Below are positions 18,941 through 27,074 of a stretch of DNA of 64,000 bases, one piece after another. The stretch comes from Paraburkholderia flava (GTDB taxonomy: Bacteria; Pseudomonadota; Gammaproteobacteria; Burkholderiales; Burkholderiaceae). The notes beneath the pieces were generated by a model. The model worked only from the letters and a program-made list of their open reading frames with translations, did no database searches and was not told where the DNA came from. Every line of letters starts with the position of its first letter. The stretch's first letter is position 1. The stretch is from contig NZ_SMRO01000002.1 of NCBI RefSeq assembly GCF_004359985.1, forward strand, positions 2,122,536-2,186,535, given 5' to 3'. The position numbers were made by a program, and so were the translations under genes.

Positions 18941-20596
18941 CTATGCCGCTTTCTCTTTCACGTACCGGCCCGGCGCGGCCTCGATCGCCGGATACCTCCG
19001 GCTGCCCGCGTTGACCGGCGCATCGATACGCGAGCCCGCATGCGTCGCGAGCCAGTCGCTCCAGTCGGGCCACCAGCTGCCCGGCACGCCCTGCGCCGCA
19101 TCGAGCCACTGCGGCGGTTCGGCATGCACGGCACCGGTCCAGTAATTGCGTTTGTTCTTCGTCGGCGGATTGATGACTCCGGCGATATGGCCGCTCGCGC
19201 CGAGCACGAAGCGCGTCTTGCCACCGAGCAGATGCGTGCTCGCGTACGCGCTGCGCCACGGCACGATGTGATCCTCGCGCGACGCGTAGACGTAGGCAGG
19301 AACGTCGATCGCGTGCAGATCCACCGGCACGCCGCATTGCACCGTGCCGCCCGGCACGCACAGACGGTTCTCCAGATACGCGTTGCGCAGATACCAGCAG
19401 AACATCGGGCCCGGCAGATTCGTCTCGTCGCTGTTCCAGAACAGCAGATCGAATGCGGGCGGCGCCTTGCCCTTCAGGTAGCCGTTGACCACGTACGGCC
19501 AGATCAGATCGTTCGCACGCAGCGACGCGAACGTATGCGCGAGTTCACGCCCCTGAAGCAGTCCGCCGTTGCCGATCGTCCCTTCGCGCAGCGCGACCAT
19601 CGCATCGTCGACCAGCAGCCCGATCTCGCCGGCGTCGCGGAAATCGAGCAGCGTGGTCAGCAGCGTGAGACTCGCGGCCCTGCGTTCGCCGCGCGCCGCG
19701 AGTACCGCCAGCGCACACGACAGCAACGTGCCGCCGATGCAGAAACCAAGCGTATTGATGCGTGCCGCGTCGCTGATCTCGCGCACCGCATCGAGCGCTT
19801 TCAGCACGCCTTGCTCGACGTAATCGTCCCAGCGCAGTTGCCCCTGAGCCTCCGACACGTTGCGCCACGACACGAGAAAAACCGTATGCCCTTGCGCGAC
19901 TGCATACGCAACCAATGAATTTTCCGGCTGCAGATCGAGGATGTAGAACTTGTTGATGCACGGCGGCACGATCAGCAACGGCCGCTCGTGAACGGTCGGC
20001 GTGGTCGGCGCGTACTGGATCAGTTGCATCAGTTCGTTTTCGAACACGACGCTGCCCGGTGTGCGCGCGAGGTCGCGCCCGACGTCGAATGCATGTTCGT
20101 CGGTAATCGACATGCGTCCCTTTGCAAGATCCTGAAGATACAGACGCATCCCATCGACGAGACTCATGCCGCCCGATTCGATCGCGATCTTCACCGCTTC
20201 GGGATTGGTCGCCAGCGAGTTCGCCGGACTGAGTGCGTCCTGTACCTGGCGCAGCGCGAACTGCCAGCGGGCCTTCGTGCGCGCATCGACCGGAATCGCG
20301 TCGATCGCGTTGCGCAGATGCATCGCGTACATCAGATACGTGCGCCACGTGACGTTCGCGCGCGGATCGTTGTGCCACGCGTCGGCGGCGAAGCGCGCAT
20401 CGGAAAGCCCGGCCGCATCCGACGGTTCCCAGAATGCGGCGGCCATCCCGCGCGCGGCCACGTCCGACCACGCCATCATCGCGCGCATCGGCGTGGCGCT
20501 GTCGAGTGTGCGCAGCAGATGCTGTTGTGCACCGAGCAGTTCGGCGAACCAGGCGGCGCTGTCCTTTGCGGAAGAAGTGTCGTCCATGGTCGTCAT
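18941..20596 (-). CDS. phaC: Class I polyhydroxyalkanoate synthase
   Basis: A 551-residue enzyme that polymerises (R)-3-hydroxyacyl-CoA on the granule surface. It has the lipase-like box GFCIGG with nucleophile Cys286, Asp442 (SREDHIVPW) and His470 (GASGHIAGVINPP), together the complete catalytic triad. The PheRS-like conserved WNSDETNLPGPM and YLRNAYLENRL segments are present. The first ATG overlaps the maeB stop codon by 4 bp (ATGA), implying translational coupling; a second ATG three codons later (20587) is better spaced from GGAG and could be the true start. Confidence 0.95.
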   Translation of the reverse strand: MTTMDDTSSAKDSAAWFAELLGAQQHLLRTLDSATPMRAMMAWSDVAARGMAAAFWEPSDAAGLSDARFAADAWHNDPRANVTWRTYLMYAMHLRNAIDAIPVDARTKARWQFALRQVQDALSPANSLATNPEAVKIAIESGGMSLVDGMRLYLQDLAKGRMSITDEHAFDVGRDLARTPGSVVFENELMQLIQYAPTTPTVHERPLLIVPPCINKFYILDLQPENSLVAYAVAQGHTVFLVSWRNVSEAQGQLRWDDYVEQGVLKALDAVREISDAARINTLGFCIGGTLLSCALAVLAARGERRAASLTLLTTLLDFRDAGEIGLLVDDAMVALREGTIGNGGLLQGRELAHTFASLRANDLIWPYVVNGYLKGKAPPAFDLLFWNSDETNLPGPMFCWYLRNAYLENRLCVPGGTVQCGVPVDLHAIDVPAYVYASREDHIVPWRSAYASTHLLGGKTRFVLGASGHIAGVINPPTKNKRNYWTGAVHAEPPQWLDAAQGVPGSWWPDWSDWLATHAGSRIDAPVNAGSRRYPAIEAAPGRYVKEKAA

Positions 20597-22875
20597 GCTC
20601 CGCGGCGATGCGAACCGGCGTCGACTGTCGCGAGCGCCGTCATGTTGACGATGCGCCGCACGGTCGACGACGGCGTCAGGATATGCACCGGCCGTGCCGC
20701 GCCGAGCAGGATGCCGCCGACCGTGATGCCGCCGCCCGCCGCGATCCGCAGCAGGTTGTACGAGATGTTCGCCGAATCGACGTTCGGCATCACGAGTACA
20801 TTCGCTTCGCGGTCGAGGCCTGAGTCGGGAAACTCGTTATCGAGCACGCTCTGCGACAGCGCCGCATCGCCGCGCATTTCGCCTTCGACGGACAGGCCCG
20901 GCTCCATGCGCCGCACAATCGCCAGTGCCTTGCGCATCTTGATCGCACTGGCCGCGTCCGAACTGCCGAAGCTCGAATGCGACAGCAACGCGACGGCCGG
21001 TTCGATCCCGAAGCGACGCACTTCGTCGGCGGCGAGCCGCGTGATTTCGGCAACCTGCTCGGCGGTCGGATCGATGTTGACGTGCGTGTCGCAAATGAAC
21101 AGCTGGCGTCCGGGCAGCATCAACATCTGCATCGCTGCGAGCGTACGCGTGTCGCGTCTCGCGCCGATCACGTCGCGCACATAGCGCAGGTGGTCGTGGT
21201 AATGCCCGACGGTGCCGCACAGCATCGCGTCGGCACGACCCTCGCGCAGCATCATCGCCGCGAGCAGCGTGCTCTTGCCGCGCATCTCGGCCTGCGCCTG
21301 CACGCGCGACACACCCTGGCGCTGCGCCATCGAGTGATAGAGCGCCGCCGCGTGATCGGAAACCGCTGAATCGGATGGATCAATGCATTCGTAATCGAAG
21401 CCCACGCGCAGCCGCAAGCCGTATTGCGCGACGCGCTCAGCGATCACCTCGGACCGTCCGATCAACACCGGCTGCGCGATGCGTTCGTCGACCGCGACCT
21501 GCGCCGCGCGCAGCACGCGTTCATCCTCGCCCTCGGCGTAGACCACGCGTCGCGGCGCGCGCTTCGCGGCGACGAACACGGGCTGCATCGCGCTGCTCGA
21601 CTGATAGACGAACGCACCGAGGCGTTGCCGGTACGCGTCCATGTCGGCGATCGGCCGGGTCGCGACGCCGCTGTCCATCGCGGCCTGCGCAACTGCCGGC
21701 GCGACGACTTCGATCAGGCGCGGATCGAACGGCTTCGGAATCAGATAGTCCTTGCCGAAACGCAGCGCGGGACCGCCGTACGCGCGTGCAACGACATCGG
21801 GAATTTCCGCGCGCGCCAGCGCCGCAATCGCACGCACGGCGGCCAGCTTCATCTCCTCGTTGATCGTGGTCGCGCCGGCATCGAGCGCGCCCCGGAAGAT
21901 GAACGGAAAGCACAGCACGTTGTTCACCTGATTCGGATAGTCCGAGCGCCCGGTGCCGAGAATCGCATCCGGCCGCACCGCGAGCGCGGCTTCCGGCAGG
22001 ATCTCCGGATCGGGATTCGCCATCGCAAGGATGATCGGCGCGCGCGCCATCCGCGTGACCATCTCGGGTTTCAGCACACCGGCCGCCGACAGTCCGAGGA
22101 ACACGTCCGCGTTATCGACGATATCGGCGAGCGTGCGGGCCGGCGTCTGCTGCACATAGCGCGCCTTGTTCGGCTCCATCTTTTCGGTGCGCTCGGCGTG
22201 TAGCACACCGCCGCTGTCGCTGACGAACACGTTCTCCACGCGCAGCCCGAGGCTCACGATCAGATCGAGACACGCGAGCGCCGCCGCACCCGCACCCGAC
22301 GCGACCAGCTTGATCTCGCGAATGTCCTTGCCGACGTATTCGAGCGCATTCAGGATCGCCGCAGCCGCGACGATCGCGGTGCCGTGCTGATCGTCGTGGA
22401 AGACCGGAATCTTCATGCGCTCGCGCAGCTTGCGTTCGATGTAGAAGCACTCCGGCGCCTTGATGTCCTCCAGATTGATGCCGCCGAAAGTCGGCTCCAT
22501 CCGCGCGATCGTATCGACCAGCGCATCGGGATCGGTCTCGTCGAGCTCGATGTCGAACACGTCGATACCGGCGAATTTCTTGAAGAGGCATCCCTTCCCC
22601 TCCATCACCGGTTTGCCCGCGAGCGCGCCGATGTTGCCGAGACCCAGCACCGCTGTGCCGTTGGTCACGACGGCCACCAGGTTGCTGCGCGCGGTCAGAT
22701 TGCCGGCCTCGTTCGGATCGTTCGCGATCGCGAGACACGCCTCGGCCACGCCGGGCGAATACGCGAGTCCAAGATCGCGCTGCGTGACCATCACCTTGGT
22801 CGGCGTCACCGAAATCTTGCCGGGCGTCGGATAGCGGTGGTAATCGAGCGCGGCTTCGCGCAGGTCGTCGGCCAT
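20593..22875 (-). CDS. maeB: NADP-dependent malic enzyme with phosphotransacetylase-like domain
   Basis: A 760-residue MaeB-type enzyme that converts malate to pyruvate and CO2 with reduction of NADP+. The malic enzyme half (about 1-430) has [26 protein letters not shown] and the cofactor loop SGAGAAALA. The C-terminal half (about 430-760) is a phosphate acetyl/butyryltransferase-like domain that in this family is usually regulatory. The product pyruvate would feed the adjacent PDH genes and the NADPH would serve PhaB. It starts 21 bp after the hydrolase gene and is coupled to phaC. Confidence 0.93.
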   Translation of the reverse strand: MADDLREAALDYHRYPTPGKISVTPTKVMVTQRDLGLAYSPGVAEACLAIANDPNEAGNLTARSNLVAVVTNGTAVLGLGNIGALAGKPVMEGKGCLFKKFAGIDVFDIELDETDPDALVDTIARMEPTFGGINLEDIKAPECFYIERKLRERMKIPVFHDDQHGTAIVAAAAILNALEYVGKDIREIKLVASGAGAAALACLDLIVSLGLRVENVFVSDSGGVLHAERTEKMEPNKARYVQQTPARTLADIVDNADVFLGLSAAGVLKPEMVTRMARAPIILAMANPDPEILPEAALAVRPDAILGTGRSDYPNQVNNVLCFPFIFRGALDAGATTINEEMKLAAVRAIAALARAEIPDVVARAYGGPALRFGKDYLIPKPFDPRLIEVVAPAVAQAAMDSGVATRPIADMDAYRQRLGAFVYQSSSAMQPVFVAAKRAPRRVVYAEGEDERVLRAAQVAVDERIAQPVLIGRSEVIAERVAQYGLRLRVGFDYECIDPSDSAVSDHAAALYHSMAQRQGVSRVQAQAEMRGKSTLLAAMMLREGRADAMLCGTVGHYHDHLRYVRDVIGARRDTRTLAAMQMLMLPGRQLFICDTHVNIDPTAEQVAEITRLAADEVRRFGIEPAVALLSHSSFGSSDAASAIKMRKALAIVRRMEPGLSVEGEMRGDAALSQSVLDNEFPDSGLDREANVLVMPNVDSANISYNLLRIAAGGGITVGGILLGAARPVHILTPSSTVRRIVNMTALATVDAGSHRRGA

Positions 22876-22896
22876 GATGGTGTCCTCGGTTTGTCT

Positions 22897-23721
22897 TTAG
22901 TGAAGCGAATGCAGCGAACGGAGCGAGCGCAGAAAGCCGTAGTCGTCGGCGAGCGCATCGGCAGGCGCATCGCGCAACGCCGCGTCGACCTGCACGAGAA
23001 AGCGCTCAGGTGTCTCGACATGTGCCCAGTGCGTCGCGTCGTCGAGCACGATGAGCGCGGTCTCCGGAAACATCGGCTGGAAGACGCCGCTGTCGTGTTC
23101 CGGCACGTAACGCGAATGGGCACCCGCGATGACCCGCACCGGCCCCGCGAAACAGCAGGTGCGCAGCTCGTCGGGGAAACCGCTCAGATCGGGAATCGAT
23201 GCCGCGATGCCGGGCAGATCCGCGCCCCAGTCGAGGCACGCGACACCGTCCTCGTTCTCGACACCCCACTGCGGCATCAGACTGGACAGCCGGCGCCACA
23301 GCCCGGTGTGCGCGTCGTCGCCCAGCGCATCGCGTCCGCACAGCACATCGGTAAAGAGCGCGAGGTGATCGCCGTAATCGACCGGCGCCACGTCGACGAC
23401 GATCAGGCTACCGATCCGCTCCGGCTCCAGCAGCGCGAGCGTCAACGCAGTCTTGCCGCCGATGCAGTGACCGAGCAGCGCGGGCGCGACCAGACGTTCC
23501 CGTTCGATCACGCGCAAGACGGCTGCCGCCATCGTGCGGTAATCCATCGAGCCAACGGCCGGCGAGCGGCCGTGATTCGGCAGATCGACGTTGATCACGC
23601 GGTGCGTCGCGGACAGTTTTCGCGCGACGTTGCGCCAGTTGCGCGCGGATCCGTACAGCCCGTGCAGGATCACGACCGGCGGTCCGATGCCCGTCACGGT
23701 GTAGGCGAGATCGAGACTCAC
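22897..23721 (-). CDS. Alpha/beta hydrolase with cysteine nucleophile (YbfF-like)
   Basis: A 274-residue alpha/beta hydrolase resembling acyl-CoA esterase YbfF: oxyanion segment LHGLYGSARNW (20-30), nucleophile elbow LLGHCIGGK (83-90), LIVVDVAPVDYG (107-117) and C-terminal His231/His234. The elbow residue is Cys86 where YbfF-type esterases carry Ser. GTG 23721 overlaps the lpd stop by 4 bp (GTGA), so translation is coupled. The C-terminus ends in an odd LRSLRSLHSLH repeat. Likely substrates are acyl-CoA or hydroxyacyl thioesters of the PHA pathway; a depolymerase role is possible. Confidence 0.82.
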   Translation of the reverse strand: MSLDLAYTVTGIGPPVVILHGLYGSARNWRNVARKLSATHRVINVDLPNHGRSPAVGSMDYRTMAAAVLRVIERERLVAPALLGHCIGGKTALTLALLEPERIGSLIVVDVAPVDYGDHLALFTDVLCGRDALGDDAHTGLWRRLSSLMPQWGVENEDGVACLDWGADLPGIAASIPDLSGFPDELRTCCFAGPVRVIAGAHSRYVPEHDSGVFQPMFPETALIVLDDATHWAHVETPERFLVQVDAALRDAPADALADDYGFLRSLRSLHSLH

Positions 23722-25475
23722 CGCTTTGCTCCCGCGTGGTCTTTCTTCTGCGGCGGCAGGTCGGTGCAGTGACCGTCGGCGACCTCGGCCGCCATACCGA
23801 TCGACTCGCCGAGCGTCGGATGCGGATGGATCGTCTTGCCGATGTCGGCGGGCTCGCAACCCATCTCGATCGCGAGACACACTTCGCCGATCAGGTCGCC
23901 CGCATTCGTGCCGACGATCGCGCCGCCGATCAGCCGGTTCGTCGTTTGATCGAACAGCAGTTTGGTGAAGCCCTCGTCGCGTCCGTTCGCGATCGCGCGT
24001 CCCGACGCGGCCCACGGGAACACCGCCTTGCTGTAGCCCACGCCCTCGGCCTTGCATTGCGCCTCCGTCTTGCCTGCCCACGCGACTTCGGGATCGGTGT
24101 ACGCGACCGACGGAATCTGCCGCGCGTCGAACGCGGACGGCAGACCGCTTGCCACTTCCGCCGCGACGTGCGCTTCGTGGACCGCCTTGTGCGCGAGCAT
24201 CGGCTGCCCGACGATGTCGCCGATCGCGAAGATGTGCGGCACGTTGGTCCGCATGCTGCGATCGACTTCGATGAAACCGCGCTCGGTCACCGCGACGCCC
24301 GCGTGTTCCGCGCCGATCCGTTTGCCGTTCGGGCTGCGGCCCACCGCGACGAGCACCAGGTCGTAGCACTGCGCATCCTGCGGCGCAGCGTCGCCTTCGA
24401 AACTCACGAGAATGCCGGCGTCCGTTGCTTCGGCTTTCGTCGTGCGCGTTTTCAGCATCACGTTCGCGAAGCGTTTCGCGTTGAATTTCTCCCACACCTT
24501 GACGAGGTCGCGGTCCGCGCCCGTCATCAGTCCGTCGAGCATCTCGACGACGTCGATGCTCGTGCCGAGCGCCGAATAGACGCTCGCCATTTCGAGCCCG
24601 ATAATCCCGCCGCCGATCACAAGCATCCGCTTCGGCACCGACTTCAGTTGCAACGCGCCGGTCGAATCGACGACGCGTGGGTCGTCGGGCATGAACGGCA
24701 GCTTCACCGATTCGCTGCCGGCCGCGATGATCGCGTGCGCGAAGCGGATCACGGTTGTTTTGCCACCATCCGGCGCTGTGACCTCAAGGTGATGCGGATC
24801 GCGGAAGCACCCCGTGCCGCGATGGACGTCCACCTTGCGTGCTTTTGCCATGCCGGCGAGTCCGCTGGTCAATCGGCCGATCACGCTGTCCTTGAAGGCG
24901 CGCAACCCGTCGAGATCGATACGCGGCGCGTCGTAGTGAATGCCGTGGCTGGACAGCCGGCCCGCTTCGTCGATCACGGCGGCTGTATGCAGCAACGCCT
25001 TGGACGGAATGCAGCCCACGTTCAGACACACGCCGCCGAGCGTCGGATAGCGCTCGACGAGGACCGTCTTCATGCCGAGGTCCGCACCGCGAAACGCAGC
25101 CGAATAACCACCGGGACCCGCACCGAGTACGAGCAGATCGCATTCGACATCGAACGAACTGCTGGCGGCGACTGCCGGTGCCGATGCCACCGGCGGTGCG
25201 CTCGCAGTTGCATCAGCCGCAGCAGGAGTCGCCTCCTGCGCATCGAGCACAAGCACAACCGTGCCCTCGCTGACCTTGTCCCCAACACCCACCTTCAACG
25301 CACTAACCTTCCCCGCATGGCTCGACGGAATTTCCATCGACGCCTTGTCGGACTCCACCATGATCAACGCGGTATCGACGGCGATGGTCTCGCCGACCTT
25401 GACCATCACCTCGATGACCTCGACGTCCTTGAAGTCGCCGATGTCCGGCACTTTGACCTGCACTTCTCGTGTCAT
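23718..25475 (-). CDS. lpdA: Dihydrolipoyl dehydrogenase (E3) with N-terminal lipoyl domain
   Basis: A 585-residue flavoprotein. The N-terminal lipoyl domain (about 1-80) has the lipoylated lysine in ESDKASME, followed by an Ala/Pro-rich linker and the E3 core, with FAD motif LGAGPGGYSAA, redox pair CLNVGC, NAD motif IGGGIIGLEMAS and the C-terminal HPHPTLGE base. E3 proteins with a built-in lipoyl domain are typical of beta-proteobacterial PDH complexes. It follows the E2 gene by 12 bp. Confidence 0.94.
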   Translation of the reverse strand: MTREVQVKVPDIGDFKDVEVIEVMVKVGETIAVDTALIMVESDKASMEIPSSHAGKVSALKVGVGDKVSEGTVVLVLDAQEATPAAADATASAPPVASAPAVAASSSFDVECDLLVLGAGPGGYSAAFRGADLGMKTVLVERYPTLGGVCLNVGCIPSKALLHTAAVIDEAGRLSSHGIHYDAPRIDLDGLRAFKDSVIGRLTSGLAGMAKARKVDVHRGTGCFRDPHHLEVTAPDGGKTTVIRFAHAIIAAGSESVKLPFMPDDPRVVDSTGALQLKSVPKRMLVIGGGIIGLEMASVYSALGTSIDVVEMLDGLMTGADRDLVKVWEKFNAKRFANVMLKTRTTKAEATDAGILVSFEGDAAPQDAQCYDLVLVAVGRSPNGKRIGAEHAGVAVTERGFIEVDRSMRTNVPHIFAIGDIVGQPMLAHKAVHEAHVAAEVASGLPSAFDARQIPSVAYTDPEVAWAGKTEAQCKAEGVGYSKAVFPWAASGRAIANGRDEGFTKLLFDQTTNRLIGGAIVGTNAGDLIGEVCLAIEMGCEPADIGKTIHPHPTLGESIGMAAEVADGHCTDLPPQKKDHAGAKR

Positions 25476-25487
25476 GAGGGCCTCGAA

Positions 25488-27062
25488 TCAGAACAGGGCG
25501 CGCCGGAGGTCGGCGAGCGTGCGCGAGAAATGGACGAGGAATCGCGCGGCGGCCGCGCCGTCGATCACGCGGTGATCCCACGACAGCGACAGCGGCACCG
25601 TGAGGCGCGACTGATACTGCTTGCCGTCCGTCGACGTCTGTTTCCAGAACGATTTGCAGACGCCCATGATCGCGACCTCGGGCGCGTTGATGATCGGCGT
25701 GAAGTACGTCCCGCCGATCCCGCCCAGCGACGAAATCGTGAACGTGCCGCCCTGCATCTGGTCGGGCTTCAGCTTGCCGTCGCGTGCAAGTTTCGCGAGC
25801 GTGCTCATCTCGTCGGCGATCGCCGGGATGCTCTTTACGTCGACGTCGCGGATCACCGGCACGACTAGACCGTTCGGCGTGTCGGCTGCGAAGCCGATGT
25901 GCCAGTAGCGCTTCAGGATCAGCGAATCGCCGTCGAGACTCGCATTGAACTCGGGGAACGTCTTCAGCGCGGCGACTGCCGCTTTCATCATGAACGGCAG
26001 CAGGCTCAGCTTCACGCCGGACTTCTCGAGTTCCTTGTTCATTGCGACGCGAAACGGTTCGAGGTCCGTGATGTCGGCTTCGTCGTGCGTCGTCACGTGC
26101 GGAATCGTCACCCAGTTGCGATGCAGGTTCGCGCCGGAGATCTTTTTGATGCGCGACAGCGCACGTGGCTCGATGGGGCCGAACTTCGCGAAGTCGACTT
26201 GCGGCCACGGCAGCAGATCGAGGCTGCCACCGCTGCTGCGGGCAGGCGTACTTTGCGCGGCGCTCGCGGGTTCTGCGGTGCCACGCGATGAAAATGCTTC
26301 GACGTCCTCGCTGACGATCCGGCCGTGCTTGCCGCTCCCTTTAATCTTGCCGAGATCCACGCCGAGTTCGCGTGCGCGTTTGCGTGCGGCCGGGCCTGCG
26401 TAGGCGAGCGCAAACGTGACGGGGTCCGTCGCTTCGTGCACAGGCGCGGGCGGCGCTGCGGTTGTCGCCACCGGTGCAGGCACAGACGCCGCGTTTGCAG
26501 ACACCCCATCCGCAGTCGCCAGCGACAGAATCATCGTGCCTTCGCCCACCTTGTCGCCAAGCGCAACATGGATTGCCGTCACAACACCCGCGAGCGGCGA
26601 CGGCACGTCCATTGTCGCCTTGTCCGACTCCAGCGTGACGAGCGGGTCTTCCGCTTTCACCGTGTCGCCGGGCTTCACATGAATCTCGATGACCGGCACG
26701 TCCGCGAAATCGCCGATGTCCGGCACGCGCACGTCGGCAACCCCTGCCGGTGCGTTCGCGGCAGCAGGCGGCGGCACGACGGTCGGTCGCGTGTCCTGCA
26801 TGACTGCGGGGCTGGCCGAACCGTCGGTGCGTGCCAGCAGAATGACGGTCCCCTCGCTGACCTTGTCCCCGATCGCGAGTCTGATTTCCTCGACGATCCC
26901 GTCCGTCGATGCCGGCACGTCCATCGTGGCCTTGTCCGATTCGAGCGTGATAAGCGAGTCTTCCGCTTTCACACGGTCGCCCGGCTTCACATGAATCTCG
27001 ATCACCGGTACATCGCTGAAATCGCCGATGTCCGGGACCTTCATTTCGATCGTTTCACTCAT
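25488..27062 (-). CDS. aceF: Pyruvate dehydrogenase E2, dihydrolipoamide acetyltransferase
   Basis: A 524-residue E2 with two lipoyl domains (about 1-80 and 108-188, each with ESDKATMDVP), Ala/Pro linkers, a peripheral subunit-binding domain (about 220-255, AGPAARKRARELGVDLGKI) and the acetyltransferase domain ending near SWDHRVIDGAAAARF, which carries the catalytic His and Asp. GGAGG lies seven bases before ATG 27062, overlapping the end of aceE. It transfers acetyl groups to CoA. Confidence 0.94.
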   Translation of the reverse strand: MSETIEMKVPDIGDFSDVPVIEIHVKPGDRVKAEDSLITLESDKATMDVPASTDGIVEEIRLAIGDKVSEGTVILLARTDGSASPAVMQDTRPTVVPPPAAANAPAGVADVRVPDIGDFADVPVIEIHVKPGDTVKAEDPLVTLESDKATMDVPSPLAGVVTAIHVALGDKVGEGTMILSLATADGVSANAASVPAPVATTAAPPAPVHEATDPVTFALAYAGPAARKRARELGVDLGKIKGSGKHGRIVSEDVEAFSSRGTAEPASAAQSTPARSSGGSLDLLPWPQVDFAKFGPIEPRALSRIKKISGANLHRNWVTIPHVTTHDEADITDLEPFRVAMNKELEKSGVKLSLLPFMMKAAVAALKTFPEFNASLDGDSLILKRYWHIGFAADTPNGLVVPVIRDVDVKSIPAIADEMSTLAKLARDGKLKPDQMQGGTFTISSLGGIGGTYFTPIINAPEVAIMGVCKSFWKQTSTDGKQYQSRLTVPLSLSWDHRVIDGAAAARFLVHFSRTLADLRRALF

Positions 27063-27074
27063 CGCATGGCCTCC

